Virus record (IMG/VR): IMGVR_UViG_3300013132_003067
Location: 1 to 44,461 of that record
DNA length: 44,461 nucleotides
DNA from: a virus
Reading direction: 5' to 3' (one strand)
Below are positions 1 through 8,469 of the stretch, one piece after another. The notes under the pieces were generated by a model that had not been told where the DNA came from, made no database searches, and saw nothing but the letters and a program-made list of their open reading frames with translations. Within the stretch, counting starts at the first letter, position 1, and each line of letters begins with the position of its first letter. A program made the position numbers and the translations under genes.

Positions 1-175
1 ATCCACTGTTAAAGGTTACATTAGATACTACAATGACTCCGTTTACTGAAACCGATGCACGGTTCCCATTCCAACCATCACCATATGTATCGGTCATGTG
101 AAGTGTGTGAGTGCAGGATTGAGAAAATGAGATTGCTGATAGCAACAATGTAAATGCAAGTAATAGTTTCTTCAT
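1..175 (-). CDS. Secreted protein, N-terminal part only (runs off the window)
   Basis: The reading frame starts with ATG at 175 and stays open to the window edge. It begins with a clear signal peptide (MKKLLLAFTLLLSAISFSQ), with likely cleavage just before the Gln as is common in Bacteroidetes. The mature part contains DTYGDGWNG followed by a VSVNG stretch, a motif I associate with extracellular proteins of Bacteroidetes. An AAAAAGGA stretch lies about 7 bases before the start. It follows the other secreted protein on the same strand, and a B-type motif (ATATTTATAA) lies about 75 bases upstream at the end of that gene. The two probably form a surface or secreted protein unit. The function is unknown because only about 58 residues are visible. 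Confidence 0.7.
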   Translation of the reverse strand, partial: MKKLLLAFTLLLSAISFSQSCTHTLHMTDTYGDGWNGNRASVSVNGVIVVSNVTFNSG

Positions 176-259
176 ACGGTATCCTTTTTACGATACTCAC
201 TTGAAGAATCTTTTTAGAAACCCCCATCTACCATGGGCCGGTCGAGTCAATTATAAATA

Positions 260-2698
260 TCAACGAATCAAAATTATATGACCGGTAACAGTATATTTTG
301 CATCTGTATTTTTATCACCAAACCAAATCTTATATGTATATACGCCATCTGCACATAATGCATTGTTATATGTACCATCCCAAGCTGCTTCTGCCCAATA
401 AGATTCCCATACCATTTCTCCCCAACGATTGAATACCGTTAAATGAAATTCTGCAGGATCAAACCCTGAGGTAAACACCGGGCGCCATGTTTGATTGTGT
501 TGGTTACCATCTGGCGTAAATGTATTTGGTACATAATACAACATCTGTGGACAACGAGATACCGTTACCGTTGTGGTTGTAGGTTCTGAAACACATCCAT
601 CGACTGTATGCGTTGCTTGTATCACATACATTCCGGCATTGTTCCATGATACTGTTAGTGTCGGAGATTGTGTTACGTTGCCTAACAACGTCCATTCTGT
701 TATGCCTGGTGCAGTAACTGCGGCTGCATATGATGATACGACTGAATCGCCTTCGCAAATTTGTATGAATTCATCATTTGGAGTAATTGCTAATACTTCA
801 GGCTGTGGATATACTGTTACGGTTGTGTAAGATGTAAATGCACAATTGCTCTGTGTATATGTATATGATATGCTATTTGTTCCAATTGCATTGGTTGGGT
901 CTAACGTATTACCAGTAACACCCAATCCAGCAAACACGCCACCCGCAGGAATTGCTGTGAGTGTTGCATTTGCATCATATACGCAGAATGGACCAATGGT
1001 ATCGATTGTTGGAACAATATTTAATATGAACACATTAACCGTAACAGGTGCACTTAGGCAACCAAACTGATTTGCTGCTACTACTTGAACGGCTCCGCCT
1101 ACTAATCCTGCGTTTAATGCACTACAATCTACCGTGATGGCACTTGTTCCTTGCCCCGATGTAATTGTTCCTGGTGTTGTCCACGCGTATGTATAACCTG
1201 GTTGCGTTGGCACCGAATATGTTGCAGCAGTCTCTCCTAGGCATACGGTATCAAGTGATGCAATAGGACCAGTAATTACCGGAGGCGGATCAATCAACGT
1301 GATGGTGTTAGATGAAGTACATCCATTAGCATCAGTTACCACTACAGCATATGTACCTTGACACAACGTTGTAGCTGTTTGAGTGATTTGTCCATTGCTC
1401 CAAGCATAAGTATACGGAGCTACGCCATCAACCGGATTAGCAGTTGCAGTGCCATTACAATCTCCAACACATACGGGATTGGTTGAAGTTATCAGCGGAT
1501 CTTGTAGTGGGGCTGGATCGATCAATGTAGCAGATGTAGTTATGTTGCAACCATTGATATCGGAAACGGTTACTGTATATGTTCCTGCACAAAGACCTGT
1601 TAATGAATTTGTTGTTTGACCCGTTGTCCATGTATACGTATAAGGTGCAGTACCATTAGTTGGAGTAACAACTAAAGTACCATCGCACGCAGCATTACAT
1701 AATGGATCTGTTATAACAAAGTTAGGTTGATTGAGTACTGGAGGACCTGGTACTACTTGCACCGTATCTGGACCTAAGCCTACTCCTGCATTACATGTTG
1801 ACCATCCTGCATTGCAAGCCGGATACTCTAGATGACAAGTATAATAAGCTCCACCGGCTGGAGGTGTTACAGTGATCTGATTAACGTTTTGTGCAATAGG
1901 CACTGGGTTTCCTACTTGATACCACACTAAGGTTGGTAGCACAGCAGCACCGTTAGGAGTGTATCTTCTAGCATCTTGCTGAGCAGTCCATTGTGTTGAG
2001 TTTCTACCGAGTACAGTGACCGCCTGTGTTCCCGCTGCGTTATGGATTCCTTGCACTGCAGTGCCTCCCGCCCATTGCGGGCAGTTTGGTTTAACGGCAA
2101 TATGGTTTTCAATGTAATTGGTTGATTCATAAATTACTATATGAAATGTACCCTGTGTGCTAGTACACAAAAACATAGGCATGTTAATCCAACTTACAAC
2201 CAACTTTCTGCAAGGAGCAGTACCCTGAACTTGATATCTAATTTGACCACCAACACCAGGATGCCAATCCTGCCAAGGGCCCATAATGCAATTCTTTGGT
2301 ACCGCAGCATTCATCGAAGGTATTGCTATTGATGCAAATGTTGTTGGCTGCACTCCCGCACCTAATGATATCCAACCATTGGATCCTATTCGAAACTGGG
2401 TATAGGTTTGTCCATAAAAGCAAAACGTAAAACCAATGTTAAACGTACCCGATTGTGAATCATCTGACAGCTGTACCAATGTACCCGTATTGGTCTGCAT
2501 AACATATGGTATTGTTGAAACCGCATATGAAGTGGTTTGATTGGGATTGCTTCCTGCTCCGCATTGAGATAGGTCCGCTGTCAATGTAGTTGAGTTTACT
2601 CCGCAAGGAAGAATTTGATCTGGCCCTAATGCGGGACAATACTGAGAATAAGATATGGTGCTAACTAGCATCCAAATAAGTGCGTATACGTGCTTCAT
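260..2698 (-). CDS. Large secreted protein with SprB repeats and T9SS type B (CHU_C) sorting domain
   Basis: An 812-residue protein with a signal peptide at residues 1-19 (cut probably before QYCPALG). Residues 60-250 form a Cys-containing globular part. Two SprB-type repeats lie at about 331-396 and 408-472, each with an APYTY(T/A)W core, a GTY(T/A)V turn, and a D-x-NGC element. Ig/PKD-like strands follow, then a C-terminal domain from about 725 with YVPNTFTPDGN, FNRWGE and DGVYTYKIWF. That last domain matches the gliding-motility-associated CHU_C family, which in Bacteroidetes directs proteins through the type IX secretion system. It is therefore built for export by the host, to the cell surface or medium. 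Such a protein is unexpected in a phage; an adhesin or surface-modifying role is inference. A hairpin terminator and a B-type motif precede it, so it is probably transcribed on its own or with the next secreted gene. Confidence 0.85.
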   Translation of the reverse strand: MKHVYALIWMLVSTISYSQYCPALGPDQILPCGVNSTTLTADLSQCGAGSNPNQTTSYAVSTIPYVMQTNTGTLVQLSDDSQSGTFNIGFTFCFYGQTYTQFRIGSNGWISLGAGVQPTTFASIAIPSMNAAVPKNCIMGPWQDWHPGVGGQIRYQVQGTAPCRKLVVSWINMPMFLCTSTQGTFHIVIYESTNYIENHIAVKPNCPQWAGGTAVQGIHNAAGTQAVTVLGRNSTQWTAQQDARRYTPNGAAVLPTLVWYQVGNPVPIAQNVNQITVTPPAGGAYYTCHLEYPACNAGWSTCNAGVGLGPDTVQVVPGPPVLNQPNFVITDPLCNAACDGTLVVTPTNGTAPYTYTWTTGQTTNSLTGLCAGTYTVTVSDINGCNITTSATLIDPAPLQDPLITSTNPVCVGDCNGTATANPVDGVAPYTYAWSNGQITQTATTLCQGTYAVVVTDANGCTSSNTITLIDPPPVITGPIASLDTVCLGETAATYSVPTQPGYTYAWTTPGTITSGQGTSAITVDCSALNAGLVGGAVQVVAANQFGCLSAPVTVNVFILNIVPTIDTIGPFCVYDANATLTAIPAGGVFAGLGVTGNTLDPTNAIGTNSISYTYTQSNCAFTSYTTVTVYPQPEVLAITPNDEFIQICEGDSVVSSYAAAVTAPGITEWTLLGNVTQSPTLTVSWNNAGMYVIQATHTVDGCVSEPTTTTVTVSRCPQMLYYVPNTFTPDGNQHNQTWRPVFTSGFDPAEFHLTVFNRWGEMVWESYWAEAAWDGTYNNALCADGVYTYKIWFGDKNTDAKYTVTGHIILIR

Positions 2699-2704
2699 AA
2701 CTGG

Positions 2705-2721
2705 CCTTTAATATAAATATG
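2705..2721 (-). promoter_or_regulatory. B-type (ATATTTATA) promoter-like motif
   Basis: The coding strand reads CATATTTATATTAAAGG, about 7 bases before the ATG of the SprB/CHU_C protein. It is one of about eleven near-identical elements before start codons in this window. The AAAGG end may double as the ribosome binding site. Confidence 0.55.
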
Positions 2722-2727
2722 TACAGT

Positions 2728-2754
2728 AAAAAACCCAAGCAGTCTTACTTGGGT
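2728..2754 (-). terminator. Rho-independent terminator after tRNA-Glu
   Basis: On the minus strand a perfect 7-bp stem ACCCAAG/CTTGGGT with an 8-base loop is followed by a run of T. It lies directly downstream of the tRNA and upstream of the secreted protein gene, so it should separate these transcripts. Confidence 0.75.
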
Positions 2755-2762
2755 GCTTTTTG

Positions 2763-2834
2763 TAGTCGGTACGGGATTCGAACCCGTGTGACAAGAATGA
2801 AAATCTTGTATCCTAACCCCTAGATGAACCGACC
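2763..2834 (-). tRNA. tRNA-Glu (anticodon TTC)
   Basis: A 72-base cloverleaf can be drawn. The acceptor stem pairs GGTCGGT with ACCGACT (first pair G-T). The anticodon stem CAAGA/TCTTG encloses TTTTCAT, giving anticodon TTC. The T arm is CACGGGTTCGAATCCCGT-like. The 3' CCA is not encoded. Phage tRNAs commonly support translation of AT-rich late genes. A terminator follows at once. Confidence 0.93.
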
Positions 2835-2838
2835 ATCA

Positions 2839-3009
2839 TTAAAAATCTCCTAATCGCAAATGGAATTGATATGCCGCCTGATCTTCATAATAAGTCATAT
2901 CAGCTAATCGCATTACGCATTCATCATGCGTACCCGTTAATAGGACTTCACCTTGAGCATTTACAAGTTGAAATACGTCCTTCTTTGAATTTACACAAAC
3001 AATATCCAT
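2839..3009 (-). CDS. Small hypothetical protein (56 aa)
   Basis: A short reading frame, MDIVCVNSKKDVFQLVN... ending in FHLRLGDF, fills the space between the tRNA and the next gene. It has no membrane segment or recognised motif. I accept it because it has a good A-type promoter in the correct position (box ending about 15 bases before ATG), an A-rich leader with AAAAAAAAAG, and fills an otherwise empty interval. Its function is unknown. It may be cotranscribed with tRNA-Glu just downstream. Confidence 0.65.
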   Translation of the reverse strand: MDIVCVNSKKDVFQLVNAQGEVLLTGTHDECVMRLADMTYYEDQAAYQFHLRLGDF

Positions 3010-3024
3010 ATACTTTTTTTTTAT

Positions 3025-3053
3025 AAATTATGAAATTGTTTTAAACATTCCAA
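3025..3053 (-). promoter_or_regulatory. A-type (sigma70-like) promoter
   Basis: The coding strand reads TTGGAA, 17 bases, TAATTT, with the shared GG before the first box and TTTCA just before the second. It lies upstream of the 56-aa gene and tRNA-Glu. Confidence 0.6.
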
Positions 3054-3058
3054 CCGGA

Positions 3059-3376
3059 TTAGATAAATTGTAGTAAAAAATAACTTAATTTGTATCCTGC
3101 AAATGCTCCCAATGCTGATGGTATAGGAAATACAATCAATTTACCTAACTCAGTAACATACTTGGGACGATTCACAATTCTACCCATGAATGCATAATAT
3201 GCTAAATAACCAAGCAATACGGCTAAGTCCGTACGGGTCGCAATAAACACTACTAGTATTGCACCCAGAAAGCCAAAGGTAAAATTGTCTCTAACGCCTT
3301 CCCATATCTCGCGAGTGCTTGCATTTTTATATTCAACATAGATACGTTTATAACGTGATGGTTTTTTAGTTTTCAT
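3059..3376 (-). CDS. Small membrane protein
   Basis: A 105-residue protein with a basic N-terminus (MKTKKPSRYKRIY). It has hydrophobic stretches at about residues 33-62 and 82-104, the second with two Gly-rich turns, suggesting two to three membrane helices. No family is recognised. The start overlaps the stop of the upstream acetyltransferase by 4 bases, so it is translated as part of that operon. Confidence 0.65.
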   Translation of the reverse strand: MKTKKPSRYKRIYVEYKNASTREIWEGVRDNFTFGFLGAILVVFIATRTDLAVLLGYLAYYAFMGRIVNRPKYVTELGKLIVFPIPSALGAFAGYKLSYFLLQFI

Positions 3377-3708
3377 TCAATTGTTTTTTCTACATAAGTA
3401 CATGTTTCTCCAGCATCAAATCCTTTTTCTAGGAGTAATGGCAATGATGCTGGTTTGCACCAAGCATATACTTTGTATCCTTTGTAGCGTTGTTGTGCAT
3501 AGTCCCAACGCATCTCCCATAGTGTTCTGTATATTCCTTTGCGACGATACTCTTCATGTACCCAAGCATCAAGGAATTTGATTTTGCGATCATCTTCCCG
3601 CTCCATGTAGATGTGTCCTACTATCTCTCCGTTGATCATAGCAATCCAAGTTTCAAGTCGTTGTGCATTGCTTTTGAGATGTACTATTTTAATATCGTCT
3701 GTTGTCAT
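3373..3708 (-). CDS. GNAT-family N-acetyltransferase
   Basis: A protein of about 111 residues starting MTTDDIKIVHL. The start is chosen because its ATG overlaps the upstream stop as ATGA; a longer frame would run far into the neighbour. The fold signs are a beta strand GEIVGHIYM, then FLDAWVHEEYRRKGIYRTLWE. The last contains the (R/Q)-x-x-G-x-(G/Y) acetyl-CoA pyrophosphate loop (RRKGIY), and a C-terminal LLLEKGFDAGETCTY as in GNAT motif B. It should transfer an acetyl group from acetyl-CoA; the substrate is unknown. It sits between two small membrane protein genes. Confidence 0.8.
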   Translation of the reverse strand: MTTDDIKIVHLKSNAQRLETWIAMINGEIVGHIYMEREDDRKIKFLDAWVHEEYRRKGIYRTLWEMRWDYAQQRYKGYKVYAWCKPASLPLLLEKGFDAGETCTYVEKTIE

Positions 3709-3965
3709 AAATTTCCTAAATAAACTGTTAATGCACCTATCGTATAACCTACAGCAGATGCTAACGCCATATGAAATCGTTCTGGCCATGTTTTTGATTC
3801 AACCATATAACCTACAAAAGGAAGGCTTAGGAATGGTCCAATGAATGCCCAAAACATCATTGTGATGCTACGATCTGCTACCGTTGCAATATACATAGTT
3901 GATGCTGTTTCTAGAATAAACGCAGCAAATGCTATGATAAAATATTTTTTTAAACTTTTATCCAT
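3705..3965 (-). CDS. Small three-helix membrane protein
   Basis: An 86-residue protein with hydrophobic segments at about 8-27, 34-54 and 66-85 (ALASAVGYTIGALTVYLGNL). A conserved-looking WAFIGPFLSLPFVGYMVE-W-ERF section joins them. I have the impression of similar short proteins in other T4-like phages of aquatic bacteria, but cannot name a family. It overlaps both neighbours (ATGA with the acetyltransferase), so it belongs to the same operon. Confidence 0.65.
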   Translation of the reverse strand: MDKSLKKYFIIAFAAFILETASTMYIATVADRSITMMFWAFIGPFLSLPFVGYMVESKTWPERFHMALASAVGYTIGALTVYLGNL

Positions 3966-4327
3966 TTATTATCGTAATTGTATTTAAAACTTGCTATATA
4001 ATTTTGTGTCCATCTATTTGACTCAATTAAGGATAAAAACAATTCGCCGTTGTCTCTACTATACAAATGGTATATTTCGTTGATTACCGGTTCAAAGCTA
4101 AACTTTGACTTATACACAAGATCATTCCATTTATATTCGTCGATCAGTTTTTGGTATTCTTGTTTAAGTTCATCAAACTTAGATAAAAATTGCTTATTGA
4201 CATTAGCAACGCGAGTTTGCCTCCAATGCTTAATATCGTCTACTATGATAGCAGGTGCACCAACATTGCTGGCATATGGTAGCAATCCTGGATTATCGGC
4301 AACGTTGTCTGATTTTTTCATAACCAT
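3950..4327 (-). CDS. DUF2452-like protein
   Basis: A 125-residue protein. The segment NPGLLPYASNVGAPAI, followed by an amphipathic helix with LKQEYQKLIDEYKWNDLVY and then F-FEPV-NEIYHLY, is the pattern I recognise as the DUF2452 family, found in T4-like phages and in Bacteroidetes. The function of that family is unknown. It contains no membrane segment. The ATG shares its A with the stop of the upstream zinc-ribbon gene, so translation is coupled. A second Met at codon 3 is an alternative start. Confidence 0.7.
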   Translation of the reverse strand: MVMKKSDNVADNPGLLPYASNVGAPAIIVDDIKHWRQTRVANVNKQFLSKFDELKQEYQKLIDEYKWNDLVYKSKFSFEPVINEIYHLYSRDNGELFLSLIESNRWTQNYIASFKYNYDNKWIKV

Positions 4328-4713
4328 TAGATACCAATAACAACTTCCTCTGTAATGATATCGCCATCAATCAATCTACTTATCTGTGCAAATTCAACAT
4401 GATCTTGATATTCTAGTTTCATTTCTGCTCGAAACCGATCTGCATCTTCTAGTGTTTCTAATGAACCACACACCGTTGCAACTTCACCCGCCATTTTATA
4501 ACGGTATGCACCATATGGATTTTTTAGTTCAGAAATTTCCCAATCTGATTTTGTTAGCTCCGTAAGCTTTTTATTTCTATTTTTAATAGTTGCTGAATAA
4601 TGATATCCGCAGTTATTGCAGTTAACGTATTCTTCGCCTGTTTTGTAATAAAAGTCACTATATGCTTCTGTTTTGCAATTAGGACATGCAATGTAATCTA
4701 TAACTGATCCCAT
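4327..4713 (-). CDS. Zinc-ribbon protein
   Basis: A 128-residue protein. The N-terminal IACPNCKTEA and later VNCNNCGYHY give a Cys-x2-Cys, about 17 residues, Cys-x2-Cys metal site at roughly residues 9-36. The rest is acidic and has no recognised domain; it holds a NPYGAYRYKMAG segment. Such zinc ribbons are common in phage nucleic acid-associated proteins. A TATAAG-like box occurs about 8 bases upstream, but there is no convincing first promoter box, so it probably belongs to the thymidylate synthase operon. Confidence 0.65.
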   Translation of the reverse strand: MGSVIDYIACPNCKTEAYSDFYYKTGEEYVNCNNCGYHYSATIKNRNKKLTELTKSDWEISELKNPYGAYRYKMAGEVATVCGSLETLEDADRFRAEMKLEYQDHVEFAQISRLIDGDIITEEVVIGI

Positions 4714-4725
4714 AACTTATATTTT

Positions 4726-5823
4726 TTAATTTGATAAAGGTGCTTTAATTGTTGGGTGTGATTGATAGTTGCTTAACTGAATGTCTTCTTCTAACAAACA
4801 TTTACAGAAGTTGACATCCTTAAATTCATTAAACACGGCCGTTGCATCTAATGGACCTTCTCCACATTCGCCACTCTCCGTTGGCCACCATTCCGTATTA
4901 ATGTTAAGTTTCGGTAGTGGATACAGCTCTCGATGCATTTGTTCTTTAGCTTGCTCTATGTGATTCAAATACAAATGGGCATCGCCGATATTGCCAATCA
5001 ACTCATCAGGTACCATACCAACTGCTTTAGCAATGATTTCAAGCAGCAGTCCGTAACTAGCTATATTGAATGGCAAACCTAAGAACATGTCTGCAGAACG
5101 TTGATTCCACATTAGAGAGATTGCTCTGGTTGGGGCATTAAAATTTTCAAGAACTTCAGCAACATTACCTTCCCATCCTAATCTATCAAAAAACTTAGGC
5201 ATTTGTTGACTTCTATTTTTGATGACCCAATTTCTACGTTCACCACTACATAACTCTCTCGTATAAACTTGAAATCCATAGTGACAAGGTGGTAGTGTCA
5301 TTTGGTCTAATTCACCTACATTCCAAGCTGAGACCATTAGTCGTCTTGAATCCGGATTTGTTTTAAGGTCGTTGATTAGGTTTTGTATTTGGTCTATTTC
5401 ACCATTCCAATTACGCCAACCAGCCCCATACACAGGTCCGAGGTCGCCCCACTTCTTAGCAAACTCATCATTAGTTCTGATTTTGTTGATGAATTCTTCC
5501 ATGGTATCTGGCCAATCACCTTTGTATTCATTTGTTTTACTGATGTAATTCTTATAAGCATCTCCATCCCAAATATGACAATCATTATCAACAAGGAACT
5601 TAATGTTGGTATCACCGCGGAGGAACCACAATAACTCAGTTACAATTTGTTTCCACGCCATCTTCTTAGTTGTAAGTAAAGGAAATCCTTCACTCATATC
5701 ATGGCGAATCTGTCTTCCAAACACAGAACGTGTTTTGCCATTTCTGCCTTCCTTCAATTCTCCATTCTTAAACACATCGTATAGTAGTTTAAGATAATCG
5801 TGTTCAATATTATTCATTTCCAT
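4726..5823 (-). CDS. thyA: Thymidylate synthase
   Basis: A 365-residue enzyme that methylates dUMP to dTMP with methylene-tetrahydrofolate. Family marks include RSVFGRQIRHDMSEGFPLLTTKK near the N-terminus, WGDLGPVYGAGWRNW, SRRLMVSAWN, and the catalytic Cys in LPPCHYGFQ. Further on come MWNQRSADMFLGLPFNIASY, GDAHLYLNH and the usual C-terminal IKAP. At about 100 residues over the E. coli size, it carries an extra section between LPPCHYGFQVYTREL and ISLMWNQRS, including RSQQMPKFFDRLGW. The start may be MEMNN or, two codons later, MNNIE. With dUTPase elsewhere in the window it would raise dTTP supply for phage DNA. Confidence 0.96.
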   Translation of the reverse strand: MEMNNIEHDYLKLLYDVFKNGELKEGRNGKTRSVFGRQIRHDMSEGFPLLTTKKMAWKQIVTELLWFLRGDTNIKFLVDNDCHIWDGDAYKNYISKTNEYKGDWPDTMEEFINKIRTNDEFAKKWGDLGPVYGAGWRNWNGEIDQIQNLINDLKTNPDSRRLMVSAWNVGELDQMTLPPCHYGFQVYTRELCSGERRNWVIKNRSQQMPKFFDRLGWEGNVAEVLENFNAPTRAISLMWNQRSADMFLGLPFNIASYGLLLEIIAKAVGMVPDELIGNIGDAHLYLNHIEQAKEQMHRELYPLPKLNINTEWWPTESGECGEGPLDATAVFNEFKDVNFCKCLLEEDIQLSNYQSHPTIKAPLSN

Positions 5824-6001
5824 ATTTTTTTCTCAAGTATTCTGCCCATGCAGATTGCTTACGTCCATTAACAAAGAACCAACCCAAATTCATTTCAAAC
5901 CATTTGTTAATTTCATATGCCCAATAACATACAGCGTGCCAACACCACCATAACACGGATATGGTCCACGCACTAATTAACAGTATCAATAGCAGATTCA
6001 T
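5810..6001 (-). CDS. Small single-helix membrane protein
   Basis: A 63-residue protein with one strong N-terminal hydrophobic helix (residues 1-26, LLLILLISAWTISVLWWCWHA). A basic tail follows (RKQSAWAEYLRKKYGNE), likely cytoplasmic. No family is recognised. It overlaps both the upstream small gene and thymidylate synthase and is translated with them. Confidence 0.6.
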   Translation of the reverse strand: MNLLLILLISAWTISVLWWCWHAVCYWAYEINKWFEMNLGWFFVNGRKQSAWAEYLRKKYGNE

Positions 6002-6215
6002 CTTCTATAATTTTTGCATCTTGTACGGTTTCACAAAATATGAAATGGGTTTCGGATCGTAAAACATGATCTGCACCAACCCATTCCATATACAACTTAA
6101 CATATTCCATATCAGGTTCATCTCCTATCTTACGAGCGAACCCTGATACAGGTTTTTTCTTGATAACAATGTACATTGCATCACCATGGCGATATAATGA
6201 TTTGATCAAATTCAT
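5973..6215 (-). CDS. Small hypothetical protein
   Basis: An 80-residue soluble protein beginning MNLIKSLYRHGDAMYIVIKKKPVSG and ending in an acidic tail. It sits 3 bases after GroEL, where a GroES might be expected. Its length is short for GroES, and I see neither the mobile loop nor the typical start of GroES, so I do not call it one. A later start at MYIVIKKK is possible. Its function is unknown. Confidence 0.55.
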   Translation of the reverse strand: MNLIKSLYRHGDAMYIVIKKKPVSGFARKIGDEPDMEYVKLYMEWVGADHVLRSETHFIFCETVQDAKIIEDESAIDTVN

Positions 6216-6218
6216 ATA

Positions 6219-7859
<1,641 letters not shown>

Positions 7860-7874
7860 TTAATATAAATATTT
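7860..7874 (-). promoter_or_regulatory. B-type (ATATTTATA) motif upstream of groEL
   Basis: The coding strand reads AAATATTTATATTAA, about 30 bases before the GroEL start, with AAAAAGGA between. It overlaps the stop region of the homing endonuclease gene. Confidence 0.5.
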
Positions 7875-8433
7875 ATCTATCGTGTTTCGTTTTAGATTTT
7901 CCTAACAATGATTGTGATATTTTCATTTTAGTTTCATCGCTACGAAGCTTCCCTGTATTTTTTAATGCTCTATTGCGAACTACATCTTCACTTTGTTTTC
8001 TACCTTTTAACTTTAACGAAGTATTAGGTCGTTTACACCGCATTTTTTGTTTGGTTTCTTCTGAATGTATAAATCCAGATAACCCTTTATTCCACGCAGG
8101 TCGTCCTTTTTTTAAATTCGACATATGTTGTCTTAACTCCTCTCCAGGATTAGTTAATCCTTCACCCCCATTAGTCATATTAACTAATATTCCCGTACCT
8201 AAATCTTTACGACCATATAATAAAATAAATTCTTGTTCTTTTTTACAAGCGCCTTCCCACGTTAAATCATCTAATATAATTTCTATTCGATATTGTACTT
8301 TATTTACAACATGAGTCCAATGTTTATTTCTACTTTTATTTGAATTAGCCCGTTCATATAATTCATCAGATCCTATACCAATATAAAATGGTTTATTCGT
8401 GTCTAACCTAATATGTCGATATACATATGCCAT
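7873..8433 (-). CDS. GIY-YIG homing endonuclease with NUMOD3 repeats
   Basis: A 186-residue free-standing mobile endonuclease. The N-terminus carries the GIY-YIG core (VYRHIRLDTNKPFYIGIGSD). Next come an Arg/Lys-rich stretch with W-HVV, then the Glu-containing helix EGACKKEQEFILLYGR and LVNMTNGGEG. The C-terminal half contains NUMOD3-type DNA-binding motifs (GRPAWNKGLSGFIHSEETKQKM, and again RSDETKMKISQSLLG). It lies between GroEL and the CobT-like gene, whose 3' end carries an A-type promoter for it. Homing nucleases spread into allelic sites; none of the flanking genes appears interrupted. Confidence 0.88.
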   Translation of the reverse strand: MAYVYRHIRLDTNKPFYIGIGSDELYERANSNKSRNKHWTHVVNKVQYRIEIILDDLTWEGACKKEQEFILLYGRKDLGTGILVNMTNGGEGLTNPGEELRQHMSNLKKGRPAWNKGLSGFIHSEETKQKMRCKRPNTSLKLKGRKQSEDVVRNRALKNTGKLRSDETKMKISQSLLGKSKTKHDR

Positions 8434-8440
8434 ATATTAA

Positions 8441-8469
8441 TATATATAGAATCATTTAGCAATTTCCAA
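8441..8469 (-). promoter_or_regulatory. A-type (sigma70-like) promoter
   Basis: The coding strand reads TTGGAA, 17 bases, TATATA, then the start of the GIY-YIG gene about 8 bases on. The first box lies inside the last codons of the CobT-like gene. Confidence 0.5.

Noticed and set aside
3709-3789. N-terminal extension of the GNAT protein
   Set aside because: It would lie inside the membrane protein gene; the ATGA overlap at 3705-3708 gives the usual coupled start used throughout the window.
5973-6215. Possible GroES next to GroEL
   Set aside because: The 80-residue protein is short and shows neither the GroES start nor the mobile loop; the position alone is not enough.
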